Shown here: positions 1-9,452 of the stretch, one piece after another
How the letters are laid out: every line of letters starts with the position of its first letter
Position numbering within the stretch: position 1 is the first letter of the stretch
Assembly: GCF_000420065.1 (NCBI RefSeq)
Contig: NZ_ATUF01000002.1
Span: forward strand, 248,001-312,000
Direction of reading: 5' to 3'
DNA from: Varibaculum cambriense DSM 15806
GTDB lineage: Bacteria; Actinomycetota; Actinomycetes; Actinomycetales; Actinomycetaceae
Length of the DNA stretch: 64,000 bases
Position numbers and translations under genes: made by a program
The notes under the pieces: model-generated
What the model was told of the DNA's origin: nothing
The model's input: only the letters and a program-made list of their open reading frames with translations
Databases searched by the model: none

Positions 1-1231
1 TACTCACGCCCGTGTCTTTCAAACGGGGAGCAGCTTTCTTGCTCTTATTAGGTTGCACTGCGGTTCCATATTCCACGATCTGGGTCTTGGCCGCGGTCTT
101 GACTACGTCTCCGGTAGCTTCATCTTTGACGATCTGTTCGGCACCGCTGGCATCTAGGTAGAAGTACTTGAGCATGGGGGTCACTTCACTTCCCAGGACT
201 CCCTGCTGCACAATCCGCTCTTGCCCTTTCGCTAGTTTGGGGTTAGCGCGGCGCTCTACCTTAAAGGGGAGAGCCTTCTTGGCCTGGTATGTCTTTTTCT
301 GCAGCTTGGATTTCAGCTCAATCTCCCAGCCATCGAGATCATTGCCGGTGACATTTAGCGAATAGTAGGGCGCAGCCGCCACCTCTTTGTCCAGGAACTG
401 TACTTTTAGGAAGTAGTCCCTGTTCTTGCCCACATACTGGTTCCAAATCTCGAACCTATCTCCGCCAGGAGTTAGCCGCCGGAGAACTTTCTCCCCTTTC
501 CGGTTAGGCAGAGTAAGCATTGAGAATTTCTTCCCGTCCTCGAAATTGAATACTCCCTCAAACTCGGTCACTCTCCTGTTCCCAGAGCCGTAATGTTTGC
601 GTTGCTCGCCCTTCTTCTGTACATCGTAACTGGCCGCTACCTTTAGCTTGCCTTCGTGCCAGGGCGCAATCATCCCCGTCAACTTGGTATTATTTACGTC
701 CTGATTCGCCTGCTGCACAAGCGAAATCCAATGGGTGTCCCCTTCTTCCAAAAGGTTCGCAGAACCCTTAACTCTTCCCCGGACATCCTCACCATTCACA
801 GACCAGTAAGCTTCAATATTGTTGAGATCTGTTGGCTTCGCTAAGTTAGTATAGGTCGCGTCTCCTTTGAAGTTTTCTACCTCTTGCAGGGTTATCTTCT
901 TGATTTCGCAATAATTTATCTCCGGGGTAAGGCGACGGGACCAAAAATTCTCGATTTCCCCAGTTTTCTTATTTTTTCCGCTGAGCCTGAGTGAAAAGGA
1001 GATTTTGCCGGCAGACTTTCCCGCTTGCTCCGGGTTGCAGGCTTTTTTCGCATCGGCAGGTTCGGCGTAAGTAGTCCAACGGAGACCAATATTAAGAGTG
1101 CCGTCACCGTCGGCAGCGGTGGCGCTAGGGCCGGCGGCCACAATCCCAACGGCAGTAAGTGCTATCGCCAGCAAAGTTACGAGGACGCCCCCGAGCTTAC
1201 GCGGCATCGCCTTAGCGATTACAGAGTTCAA
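1..1231 (-). CDS. Secreted surface protein with G5-like module (partial, runs off left edge)
   Basis: Only the N-terminal ~410 codons are present; the reading frame is still open at base 2. A TTG at 1229-1231 is preferred as start because AAGGAAATAAG lies just upstream; an ATG eight codons inside (1205-1207) has no comparable site. A Sec-type signal peptide follows (basic MPRK, hydrophobic LGGVLVTLLAIALTAVG, cleavage near SATAAD). Residues ~320-390 resemble a G5 module (QQGVLGSEVTPMLKYFY, then KTQIVEYGT), a fold found in Gram-positive wall proteins and adhesins. The middle shows no recognised domain. The wall anchor, if any, lies outside the window. It is divergent from the LPRTG adhesin at 1491, and together they look like a surface-protein pair. 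The secreted nature is well supported; the G5 call is moderate. Confidence 0.75.
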   Translation of the reverse strand, partial: MNSVIAKAMPRKLGGVLVTLLAIALTAVGIVAAGPSATAADGDGTLNIGLRWTTYAEPADAKKACNPEQAGKSAGKISFSLRLSGKNKKTGEIENFWSRRLTPEINYCEIKKITLQEVENFKGDATYTNLAKPTDLNNIEAYWSVNGEDVRGRVKGSANLLEEGDTHWISLVQQANQDVNNTKLTGMIAPWHEGKLKVAASYDVQKKGEQRKHYGSGNRRVTEFEGVFNFEDGKKFSMLTLPNRKGEKVLRRLTPGGDRFEIWNQYVGKNRDYFLKVQFLDKEVAAAPYYSLNVTGNDLDGWEIELKSKLQKKTYQAKKALPFKVERRANPKLAKGQERIVQQGVLGSEVTPMLKYFYLDASGAEQIVKDEATGDVVKTAAKTQIVEYGTAVQPNKSKKAAPRLKDTGVS

Positions 1232-1455
1232 CTTATTTCCTTCCCTCAACGCGGAGCTGGTCAACCGGGTATTTTACGGTTCCCAGCTCCCAGACCGCTC
1301 TGATTTTTCCGCGAGTAGCGGTTTCCGAAATAGCAGCCTGTTTGCTTTCTTAACTATTCGTGAATAGTCTTTCAGATACATTACTGCACTGCAACCGGAA
1401 TATCGCCTCTACCTGCAAATACGCTTAACTATGAATGTAGGCACATAGAAATCCA

Positions 1456-1490
1456 TTGCAATCCCTCCCCCATTTACATAAAATGAAATA
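1456..1490 (+). promoter_or_regulatory. Predicted sigma70-type promoter giving a leaderless mRNA
   Basis: TTGCAA (1456-1461), a 17-bp spacer and TAAAAT (1479-1484) lie exactly 6 nt before the GTG start at 1491. No Shine-Dalgarno sequence precedes that GTG, so transcription is predicted to begin at or next to the start codon. Confidence 0.55.
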
Positions 1491-4040
1491 GTGCTAATCA
1501 AGAAAAAAGTTTCCTCCGTTTTTCAGTTCCTAGCCACCCTCGCGACCCTCGCGGTGATTGTGGCGCTGGGTTCAACCAATCCGGCAGCGGCCGAAGGCGT
1601 GACCACCTGGGACGATCTAGTGGCTAAAGCCGCTTCCGGGCAAAATGACCTGACTGTCACCGGCAACCTCACCCTGGATGAGCAGTCACAACCGCTGGTA
1701 GTTCCTCAGGGCGCAAAGCTCACCCTGAAGGGAGCGGGCACAGTTACCGGAATTAACAAGACGGCAGTGGAAGTGAAATCCGGCGGGAAACTGAACCTGG
1801 CCGGTCCCTCCTTCACCAAGGCACAGTTCACGGTAAACGGAGACTTAAACTTTAGCGCCGGATCCATCCACGATTCCGACCCCGCCGGTCCGGTGATTTT
1901 CGTTAATGGCGGCAACTTCACCATGAGCGGGACTGCCGACTTCTCGAAGAACACCACCCCAGAGGGGAAAGTAGCTAACGCTGTCACTCCCGAGGGTGTA
2001 GATGCCAAAAAGTTAGCTCCCATCACCATCTATAACGGGAAGGCCAGCATCAATGGCGGAACTATTAAGGCTAATCAAGGCGTCCTTAGAGGTGGAGCCC
2101 TGGGACTCTGGGGAAGTGAAGAAAAACCCGCCATCCTTAACATTAAGGCCGGCGAAATCTCTGATAACAGCGTTCAGCATTCCAGATCTAACGGATATGG
2201 CGGTGCCATCTTTGGTGATCACACTAATGTAAATATCTCGGGTGGGAACATCCACGACAACTTCACCGAGCGTGGAGGCGCACTAGCCCTGGAACACGGA
2301 TCGCTGGTAATGAGCAACGGAAACCTACATGATAACAAGGCTAGCCGCGACTTCTCCGGTAACGGCGGAGCCTTCTATTTAGATGATTCAAAATCTCAGA
2401 TTTCGGGCGGTACTTTCAAAAACAATGCGGCTAATGGTTTCGGCGGAGCGTTAGTTACCCTCGGCGGCAACCACACCATCGACGGTGGAGACTTCCGCGA
2501 TAACCAGGCACAAAAATGGGGCGGCGCCTTTCTCGGCAATGGTGGCAAAATAACTATCAATGGCGGTTCATTTACCGGAAACAGTGCCGGAACATCCGGA
2601 GGTGCTGCCGCTTTTGGCGGTAAAGCGGAAGCCACAATTAATGCCGCTTATTTCTCGGAAAACAAATCCGCAGGCTTTTGGGGTGGCGGTGCCATTTATA
2701 ATGACAAGGGTTCCCACCTCACCATCAATAATGCCTTGATCAGGAATAACACGATTAAAGATGCATTTTTAATCGGCGCCGGGAAACACCCCATCAGCCA
2801 GCAAGGCGGTGGGGTCTGGAACTGCGATACTGGCCACACTACTCTCCACATCACTAAGGGAGTAGCTCTGTTTGGCAACACCGCACCAAATAGGGGTGAT
2901 TTAAGGGGAGCCGGTGACGATTTTGTCAGTATCACCAAGCATAAATACGAGAAAGATTTCGATGGCGGACGACCTGTTTCCATTAGCCCCCGAATGCTAG
3001 GAGGCGGGCAGCGCCTCTGGTATCAGGATGGATCTATCTACAGCTACCACTCCAACTGGGCGCCAGACAGACAGCTTCCTCGATATAAAGAGGGCGGCAA
3101 AAACACTCGTATCCCGTACGACCAGGAAATTAACGAAAATAAAGCATACAAGTCGCTGCCCAGTGAAGACTCAAAGCAACTCGCTGAAAAACTCGCCCGA
3201 GTAATTATCGAAAACAATACTGCTACTGGTACAGGCATCAGTGGCGGGGGAATAGCCAATAACGGCGATTTGTTTTTCGGCAAGTCCGAAAGGTGGAAGC
3301 TTCAGGTGAAGAAGGCTTGGCAAGGCGATGACCCGGAGCAGCGTCCCACCAAGATAACCCTGGACGTGCTAGTCGGCGGTTATAAGGTCGACCAGGTGGA
3401 ACTGAGCAAAGAAAAGAACTGGACGGCCACGCTTGAAAACTTCCCCGATCCCGACACCCTGCTCGATGCGAAGACCGGCGAGAAACTGCCGATTACTTTC
3501 AGGGAACACGACGGAAGTGGCAATCAGCTGGATGGCTACCAGCTCGTCGTAGACAATGGAACCAAAGACCAGAAAAATCTGACCTACACGATTTCGGTAG
3601 TCAACAAGATGCCCACCAAGGTCGAGGTAGTTAAGAAATGGGCGAACCCGGATGGTACTTGCCCAGCAGCCGCCCAGATCGAGGTAAAGCTGCTAGCAAA
3701 CGGGAAAGCAACCGATAAGAAGCTCACTCTAAACGCTGCCAACTCCTGGAAAGGCAAGTTCGAGGATCTGCCGAAGTATGTTGACGGTAAACTCGCCGAA
3801 TACACCGTTTCCGAGGTAGAAATCAAAGGGTACCGCAGCGAAGTAAGTGGTGACGCCACCAAGGGATTCACGGTTACCAATACTTGTACGGTTCCTCCGC
3901 CAGGACATACTCCTCCGCCCCCGAAGAAGACTCCCCCACTGCCTCGTACCGGCTCTGGAATTAGTGCGGCTCTAGCGCTGGGGATCTTGGCGCTCGCTGC
4001 CGGAGTTGTGCTGGTGCGCCGCCGGCTGCAAAACGGCTAA
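1491..4040 (+). CDS. LPXTG-anchored beta-helix adhesin with Cna_B domains
   Basis: This 849-aa wall-anchored protein starts at GTG with no Shine-Dalgarno site but a promoter ending 6 nt upstream. Residues 1-35 form a signal peptide (basic LIKKK, cleavage near NPAAAEG). Residues ~50-480 contain many short glycine/asparagine-rich turns (NGG, GGA, NISGGNIHDN), typical of a right-handed parallel beta-helix of the polymorphic or pectate-lyase-like type. Residues ~600-795 form two Cna_B/SpaA-like beta domains (KLQVKKAW; KVEVVKKWANPDG). A proline-rich wall spacer precedes LPRTG at residues 817-821, then a membrane helix and an RRRLQNG tail. It should be anchored to peptidoglycan by a housekeeping sortase encoded elsewhere. 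The ligand is unknown; the adhesin role is inferred from architecture. Confidence 0.88.
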   Translation: MLIKKKVSSVFQFLATLATLAVIVALGSTNPAAAEGVTTWDDLVAKAASGQNDLTVTGNLTLDEQSQPLVVPQGAKLTLKGAGTVTGINKTAVEVKSGGKLNLAGPSFTKAQFTVNGDLNFSAGSIHDSDPAGPVIFVNGGNFTMSGTADFSKNTTPEGKVANAVTPEGVDAKKLAPITIYNGKASINGGTIKANQGVLRGGALGLWGSEEKPAILNIKAGEISDNSVQHSRSNGYGGAIFGDHTNVNISGGNIHDNFTERGGALALEHGSLVMSNGNLHDNKASRDFSGNGGAFYLDDSKSQISGGTFKNNAANGFGGALVTLGGNHTIDGGDFRDNQAQKWGGAFLGNGGKITINGGSFTGNSAGTSGGAAAFGGKAEATINAAYFSENKSAGFWGGGAIYNDKGSHLTINNALIRNNTIKDAFLIGAGKHPISQQGGGVWNCDTGHTTLHITKGVALFGNTAPNRGDLRGAGDDFVSITKHKYEKDFDGGRPVSISPRMLGGGQRLWYQDGSIYSYHSNWAPDRQLPRYKEGGKNTRIPYDQEINENKAYKSLPSEDSKQLAEKLARVIIENNTATGTGISGGGIANNGDLFFGKSERWKLQVKKAWQGDDPEQRPTKITLDVLVGGYKVDQVELSKEKNWTATLENFPDPDTLLDAKTGEKLPITFREHDGSGNQLDGYQLVVDNGTKDQKNLTYTISVVNKMPTKVEVVKKWANPDGTCPAAAQIEVKLLANGKATDKKLTLNAANSWKGKFEDLPKYVDGKLAEYTVSEVEIKGYRSEVSGDATKGFTVTNTCTVPPPGHTPPPPKKTPPLPRTGSGISAALALGILALAAGVVLVRRRLQNG

Positions 4041-4101
4041 AACAGTTCAGATTCTGGCAGTGATTTACGGGTCAAAAGCCCTACAGGCGTAGACTGCCGC
4101 T

Positions 4102-5331
4102 ATGGCTGCGGAAAGAAGCGATAGCGGTGGCTACTCCCGGGGAGACCCCGAATATCGGCGCATTGAACTCGCGCTATTTATTGCCGCGTTCGTCAGTTTC
4201 GCGCAAATGTACGAAACCCAGGTGTTACTGCCCGAAATCTCGGAGCATTTTCACCTAGATCCTTCGGCTGCGTCCCTGACGGTTTCCCTGACCACCGGAG
4301 GCTTAGCACTTGCCTTATTCCTGGTCGGCCCCTCCTCCTAACGGCTGGGGCGCAGGCCAATAATGCTGACCTCAATTTTGGTAACCTCCCTGGTGGGCAT
4401 GATCCTCGGCTTTGTCCCTACCTGGCATCTGTTACTCGCCGGACGTTTCCTGCAAGGTCTAGCGGCTGCCGGTCTGCCCGCAGTTGCGACCGCCTACCTG
4501 GCCGAGGAAGTGTGCGCCAAGGATTTACCCCGGGCAGCTGGGGTTTATATCGCTGGCACCGGCCTGGGCGGTCTTTTCGGGCGTATCCTCAGCGGCGTCA
4601 TCTCCCATTTCCTGCCCTGGCATTGGGTGTTAACCGTGATTGGCGTGGCCGGAGTCTTATTCTCGCTGTTAGTCTGGCGGCTGTTGCCTCCCCAAGAAAA
4701 CTTCCAGAAGTCTCCCCCGGGCTTAAAAACCTTGATCGCCCACACCAAAGCGGTGTTCACTGAGCCGGGATTAGCCTTGTTATTCCTGATTGGCGCCCTA
4801 ACTCTGGGAGCCTACCAGGCGATTTTCAATATGGTGCCCTATCGTTTCAGCGCCGCCCCCTACCTTTTCCCCGCGTGGATAGTGTCCGGGTTCTTCCTAG
4901 TCAACGCCTTCGGTTCCCTGGCCGCCTCGGTGAGTGGCAACCTAGTTGCCCACTACGGCAGGCGGCGAGTAATGCCCATGGCGGCGCTGCTGACTTTAAT
5001 CGGCCTGGTACTGACCATTTTTGAAACCCTGTGGATCGTGATTCCCGCACTGATAGTTTTCGCTATCGGATTCTTTGCGGTTCATGCCACCGCCTCCGGC
5101 TGGGTAACCGCCCGCGCCGTGGCGGGAGTGGGTGCTGCCGGGCAAGCCGCCTCCGCCTATTCCATTTCTTACTACCTGGGAGGCTCCTGTTTCGGCACTG
5201 TAGGAGGTATCGCCTGGTATCACTGGGGTTGGTCAGGTTTAGTCGCCCTCACCGCCGCCCTGATTGCCCTAGTAGTAGTGTTCGCCCTGCTCCTGAGAAA
5301 AATCCCGCCCCTACAAAAATCCGGTTACTAA
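4102..5331 (+). pseudogene. MFS efflux transporter broken by an in-frame stop codon
   Basis: The frame is open from ATG 4102 to 5331 except for a single TAA at 4339-4341. That stop falls inside the MFS signature loop after transmembrane helix 2: the code reads VGPSS-stop-RLGRRPIM where the family normally has a G-x-x-(S/A)-(D/E)-R-x-G-R-R motif, so a GAA-to-TAA change explains it. Both flanking parts are in the same frame and continue as a normal ~410-aa, 12-helix major facilitator (AraJ/YdhP-like sugar or drug efflux). An internal ATG at 4363 could at most give a 322-residue product lacking helices 1-2. A TAGACT box sits 6 nt before ATG 4102 and there is no Shine-Dalgarno site. It is either a recent pseudogene or a sequencing error. 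Confidence 0.85.
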
Positions 5332-5350
5332 CCTCTTTCCGTACCTGTTC

Positions 5351-5556
5351 GTGCACTGAGCGTAAAAGTACTCGGGGGACCCCGGTGAGCCTTGCTTCGC
5401 TCGGCTCAAGCCCCCTCTCGCATCTTTTACGCTCAGCACACAAGTACGCGAGAGGGATAGGTTTTATCCGAGTAGGCGCGGTGGGCATAAGAAATCGGGG
5501 AGAGACTATATCTCTCCCCGATTTCTTGGGCGGGAGGAAAAATATATTCCCCGCGC
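5351..5556. repeat. Palindromic intergenic element, copy 1
   Basis: This is a two-domain palindrome between the convergent 3' ends of the MFS pseudogene and the large pilin. Domain A is closed by TGAGCGTAAAAG (5357-5368) pairing with 5424-5435, with GTGC/GCAC extending it beyond a 2-nt bulge. Inside are a GGGGG/CCCCC pair and a TGAGCC/GGCTCA hairpin. Domain B is closed loosely by ~5448-5465 with ~5539-5556 and contains a perfect 17-bp hairpin (5489-5505 with 5511-5527). The second copy at 27294-27498 shares the linkers, but its stems are different and still paired. I recognise no named RNA family or IS. Confidence 0.8.
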
Positions 5557-5604
5557 AAAGCAGAGACTACGGAGCGCTTTTACCGCCCCGTGCCTGAGGA
5601 TGTA

Positions 5605-8600
5605 TTACCGCTGTTCGCGGCGACGTAGGATTAGGTATCCTCCGGCGAGGCATGCCAGCATGGCACCTAACGCCACGCTAACTTGCGCACCAGTCTTTCC
5701 TAGCTTCTTATGCAGGTCACCCGGCTTACCCGGAATCTTGGTACCCGGTTCTGGTTCGTTGGGCACATACAGATAGGCACCATCGTACTGCTGGGTTTCA
5801 TCCGCAGGATTCTTCCAAATGGTGAAGGTCAGCGGCTCTTCTAGTAGCTTGTAGCCTTTAGGAGATTTCACTTCTTTCAGCTGGTACTCGTACTGGTTTT
5901 TCTCGTCGCTAACCAACAGTGACCACCCGAGTTTATCCTGGTCGCCCCTAATGGTGACTTCCCCATTCTTATCGGTAGTGAACCGCAGGGGCTCCGCTTT
6001 TTCCTGATCTTCGCTGAGCTTACCGACTACCGGCTGCGGCTCACCCTCAACGATCCGGTAGAGCTCAAACTCGGCGCCTTCCAGCTGAGTGGTCAAGTCA
6101 CGGGAATCGTGTTTGTGAATAGTGATTCCGGGGTTGGGGGCGCTACCTCCCGCAGCCATCCGCACTGCCACGGAAGCTTCGACCTTGGACTGTTCGTGTC
6201 CGACCTCGACCTCGTTACCGTAGTTAACCAGGTCTTTGCCGATTACTTTGGCTTTGTAGGTGACTACGACTTTCTGTTTGTTCGGCACCTGCATAGTGAG
6301 CACCCCGTCCTTATACACCGGACGATAATCATAATCGGCGGGGGTCATCTTTAAGGTCTCCGGCTGCAAACGCAGATTTGTCATCTGGTCTTTGAAGTTC
6401 GCAGCCAGCGCCCCATTAGCAATATCTAGCGCGCCGGGGTTGATGGTGACCGTAAAGGACGCCACATAGTTGTTACTTAAAGTAGGCTTGTCAGTTAGCT
6501 CTTTGGTGAGCGGGGCATACTTGTATTCGGCATCCACAGCTTTCGTGGTCACCGGCCCCCAAGTGGCGGTGTTGCTGACCTTTAAGCTTTCCGGGTTCTT
6601 ATTGATGGCATCTAGCGCTGCCCGACTAACCGGAATTAGCGAGTAGTCCAGGTAATAGATTGATTTTATTTTGCCGTCTGAATCCTTCGGCAACTTATCA
6701 GTCTGCATCTCGAAGTTAATCACGCCATCTTGCTGTGTGATCTTTAGGTTCTTTTCGCCGGAAACATTGGGCGCCGGGTCGTCAGCCAGCTTTAACAACT
6801 TGGCATCGAACGTGTCAGTAATCTGGAAGGCATCTTTTTCATATTTATCCAGTCCTTCTAGGCGTAGCCGGTAGTTGAACACCGGATAGTCAACCCCGCC
6901 GATTTCCTTGAATTTAATGCCGTTGAAGGTTTTGTGAATACCTTCGGGATCCGGGGTTGCCGCTGCCGAGGCGGTCCGGTCAATTTTATTGGCGGTAGCT
7001 TTCACCCGGTTTACGTGCCGGTAGAGGCTCTCGTCACCGGCGCGGTAAGCCTTTACCCATTCCTGGTCGTTGGTGGTAGTGAAAGTGACCTTAACCGTGC
7101 GCTCGATGGGCTTGCCATCTTTATCTGTTTCGGTGTTTTCCAGAAGTCCTTCTACTTGTTGCTCTTTATTTTTGAAGAACTTAATGGTGAACCCTTTTTC
7201 CGGGTTCTTTTCGTCTTTCACGAACGTCCAACCCTCGCCCGGCAACAGACCCTCGACCTTGATATCTTTTTCAGGATGTTCAGGGTCTTCAGGAATAAAC
7301 TTGTCCTGGAAAGATTTGTCGCCACTCTTGGCCGCGGGCAGAGTATCCGTCAATACTAGGGAGTCATAGCCCTGCGGCACCACATTGACGGCCACCTCCC
7401 AAGTAACCTTTTCTGGATTGGCGGAAAAGGCTTTCTTTTCAACGTTAAAGATATGGGGAGGATTGAGGCCGACGGTGGGGGCCACCACTTCCTCCGGGGC
7501 ACTCGTATTATTAGGAGTACGGCTGGAAGCACCGTTCTTCACCGAAGTCGGCACAATCTGCTTGGTGACATCTACCTTAGTGGTGTAGGTGATTTCGTAG
7601 CTAGAGTTTGCCGGGTCAGTATCGGGCAACAGATATGACCACTCGAACTGTTTATTCAAGTCTGTGATTCCAACGTCTGCCCATTTAATTAATTTCGCGG
7701 GTTGCTCAATAGAATTCCCGTCCGCGTCTTTTCTACCCTTGTTTACCACGACCGTAATGCCGTCTCCCGAGTACTTCATCATCTTTTGGAATTCTTCGGG
7801 AATGGAGTCCTTGACAGTATTACCTGCCACTTTCAGCTTCCAGTACTTATTAACGTCCAGTGTCCAGGACTGCTCGTAGATTCCGGACTTAGGAGCCGTT
7901 TCTTTAGCTGCACCGGTATTCTTGGTGATAGTACCGATCTTTAGCTTATGCTCCAGGTCATTAGTGGTCTCTTTGGGGGCGGGAATCTGGTCAGAAACCA
8001 CGTTTGCTTTATTGGTGGTCTGCTCTGCGGTGCCGGCCTTGTCCGGATCGATCTTGGAGTAATCAACGCTGGCGGAGTACTCGACCGTGACCCGCTCCCC
8101 GTGCGTCATCTTCGGAATGGTCAGCTTAAACCCATTATTTTCAAAGACCGGTTGCCCAGGTTTGGGGGCTTGCTTATTCGAGGACTTGATCTTGAATGCT
8201 TTCGGGTTTTTGTCCAGGTGAAGCGCGGTGTCGTCACCTTGGATCTCGTCAGAAATCACCACATTTTCGTTAGTGTTTATGGAGTTAACAGTCAGGGTGT
8301 AGAACACTTTCCCGGCAGCAAAATCATGGCGTGCACTCTTGGTGATAGACAGGTCAGGATCGTTAGAAATCACCACATCCATATGGACGCCATTTTTCAG
8401 GTCGATCTTGGAGGCATCTTTATCGAACTTTACATCCAAGGTGACAAAGAACTTGGCCTGTTGGGACTCTTTTAGTTTCTGATTATCAGCTAACTTTACA
8501 TGGATTTTATTGTCTTTTGTTACCCAAAAGATATTGCCCCCAACGTTTTCCCCCTGAGCGTCGATAGTGAACTCCAGCGGATTTTTGGTGGGAAAAGCCT

Positions 8601-9117
8601 GCAGCGCGGCAGGTAAAGCGTAGACGAGTTCTTTAGCGCTAGGTATTTGCCCTGCATCACCCGGCACCTCTTCGAAACCCAGTTTTAGCTGGTAGGGAGT
8701 ATCTGGGTGGACTTTATATTTCCCTTCCTCATCTTTCTTAAGTTCAGCGCCACCGTATGACAGCGTCGCATCATCAGTCAGGAACTTGGTGAGGTCAAAA
8801 GTGTCGCCTGCTGGATCCGGAGCAGGCGCGCCCGGTGTATTCGCGGGACCTGATTGCTGCGTCGGGCTTGCGGGAGTAGTGCCCTCGCCCGGCGAGGTCG
8901 CGGGGGCGCCGGCAGGGGTAGGCGAAGTAGTAGTGACAACGGGATCGCTGGTTGTCTGCGCGGGCGTGGAAGTACCATCCTCACCAGGCTCGGCATAGCT
9001 GACCCCGGCTTGCGGCCCGAACCCCAGCAGCAGCGTAAACGCTAACAAGGGAAGCAATAGTTTTAAGGCACGATACTTCCTTTTTTGCCCCATTGCACGA
9101 GTGGATCCCGTTTTCAT
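5605..9117 (-). CDS. Large sortase-anchored pilin-like adhesin (isopeptide domains)
   Basis: This 1170-aa surface protein starts at ATG 9117 with GGGAGAG 7 nt upstream. A signal peptide (KRKYRALKLLLPLLAFTLLLG, 21 residues written here as KRKYR then ALKLLLPLLAFTLLLG) ends near SYAEPG. A Thr/Pro/Ala-rich linker covers residues ~45-110. The long middle is a chain of beta-sandwich modules of the isopeptide-forming fimbrial type, with repeated VTYxAxV/VTFTT-like strands. Near residues 1010-1125 is a SpaA/Cna_B domain (ITIHKHDSRD, then EYQLKEVKSPKGYKLL with the E-box glutamate). The C-terminus has the sorting signal LGKTG, a membrane helix and an RRREQR tail. No sortase gene is adjacent, so anchoring probably uses one encoded elsewhere. 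A perfect inverted repeat lies in its 5' untranslated region. Confidence 0.87.
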   Translation of the reverse strand: MKTGSTRAMGQKRKYRALKLLLPLLAFTLLLGFGPQAGVSYAEPGEDGTSTPAQTTSDPVVTTTSPTPAGAPATSPGEGTTPASPTQQSGPANTPGAPAPDPAGDTFDLTKFLTDDATLSYGGAELKKDEEGKYKVHPDTPYQLKLGFEEVPGDAGQIPSAKELVYALPAALQAFPTKNPLEFTIDAQGENVGGNIFWVTKDNKIHVKLADNQKLKESQQAKFFVTLDVKFDKDASKIDLKNGVHMDVVISNDPDLSITKSARHDFAAGKVFYTLTVNSINTNENVVISDEIQGDDTALHLDKNPKAFKIKSSNKQAPKPGQPVFENNGFKLTIPKMTHGERVTVEYSASVDYSKIDPDKAGTAEQTTNKANVVSDQIPAPKETTNDLEHKLKIGTITKNTGAAKETAPKSGIYEQSWTLDVNKYWKLKVAGNTVKDSIPEEFQKMMKYSGDGITVVVNKGRKDADGNSIEQPAKLIKWADVGITDLNKQFEWSYLLPDTDPANSSYEITYTTKVDVTKQIVPTSVKNGASSRTPNNTSAPEEVVAPTVGLNPPHIFNVEKKAFSANPEKVTWEVAVNVVPQGYDSLVLTDTLPAAKSGDKSFQDKFIPEDPEHPEKDIKVEGLLPGEGWTFVKDEKNPEKGFTIKFFKNKEQQVEGLLENTETDKDGKPIERTVKVTFTTTNDQEWVKAYRAGDESLYRHVNRVKATANKIDRTASAAATPDPEGIHKTFNGIKFKEIGGVDYPVFNYRLRLEGLDKYEKDAFQITDTFDAKLLKLADDPAPNVSGEKNLKITQQDGVINFEMQTDKLPKDSDGKIKSIYYLDYSLIPVSRAALDAINKNPESLKVSNTATWGPVTTKAVDAEYKYAPLTKELTDKPTLSNNYVASFTVTINPGALDIANGALAANFKDQMTNLRLQPETLKMTPADYDYRPVYKDGVLTMQVPNKQKVVVTYKAKVIGKDLVNYGNEVEVGHEQSKVEASVAVRMAAGGSAPNPGITIHKHDSRDLTTQLEGAEFELYRIVEGEPQPVVGKLSEDQEKAEPLRFTTDKNGEVTIRGDQDKLGWSLLVSDEKNQYEYQLKEVKSPKGYKLLEEPLTFTIWKNPADETQQYDGAYLYVPNEPEPGTKIPGKPGDLHKKLGKTGAQVSVALGAMLACLAGGYLILRRREQR

Positions 9118-9134
9118 ACTTATCTCTCCCTAAG

Positions 9135-9179
9135 TTAATGCGGCTATTTCCCCTGTTCACAGCGATTAAGCCGCATTAA
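9135..9179. promoter_or_regulatory. Inverted repeat upstream of the large adhesin gene
   Basis: TTAATGCGGCT (9135-9145) is repeated exactly inverted at 9169-9179 with a 23-nt loop, starting 18 nt upstream of the ATG at 9117. It could be a hairpin in the leader RNA or an operator. No regulator is identified. Confidence 0.5.
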
Positions 9180-9452
9180 TTATGTTCTCATATACCACCC
9201 TACTATATACCCTCTACCTTTAGAAATACAGAGAAACATTTTATTTCCCAAACGCTTTTTGATGCTAAAAAATAGCGACTTCACGTTTTTTACTTCACCG
9301 CCCTAACCTCAAGTTTCCCGGGAGCCATCCCAGCCACCCTAGCCGCCCTCAGAACTCCAGTGCCCGCCCTCCCCACGTAGCTTCGCGCACCTTCATTTAC
9401 AGCCACAGAGCCCCCAAGACATCTGAACCACCCGCCCCCCTTATTTCGCGCT

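Noticed and set aside
4102-4341. Separate small gene of 79 aa
   Set aside because: It is the N-terminal part of the MFS transporter in the same frame as the downstream part.
5031-5597. 188-aa plus-strand ORF
   Set aside because: It overlaps the end of the MFS gene in another frame and then runs through the palindromic repeat; the shared protein-like text in both repeat copies follows from DNA identity.
7948-8475. 175-aa plus-strand ORF
   Set aside because: It is antisense to the large pilin-like adhesin, whose domain structure and ribosome site are clear.
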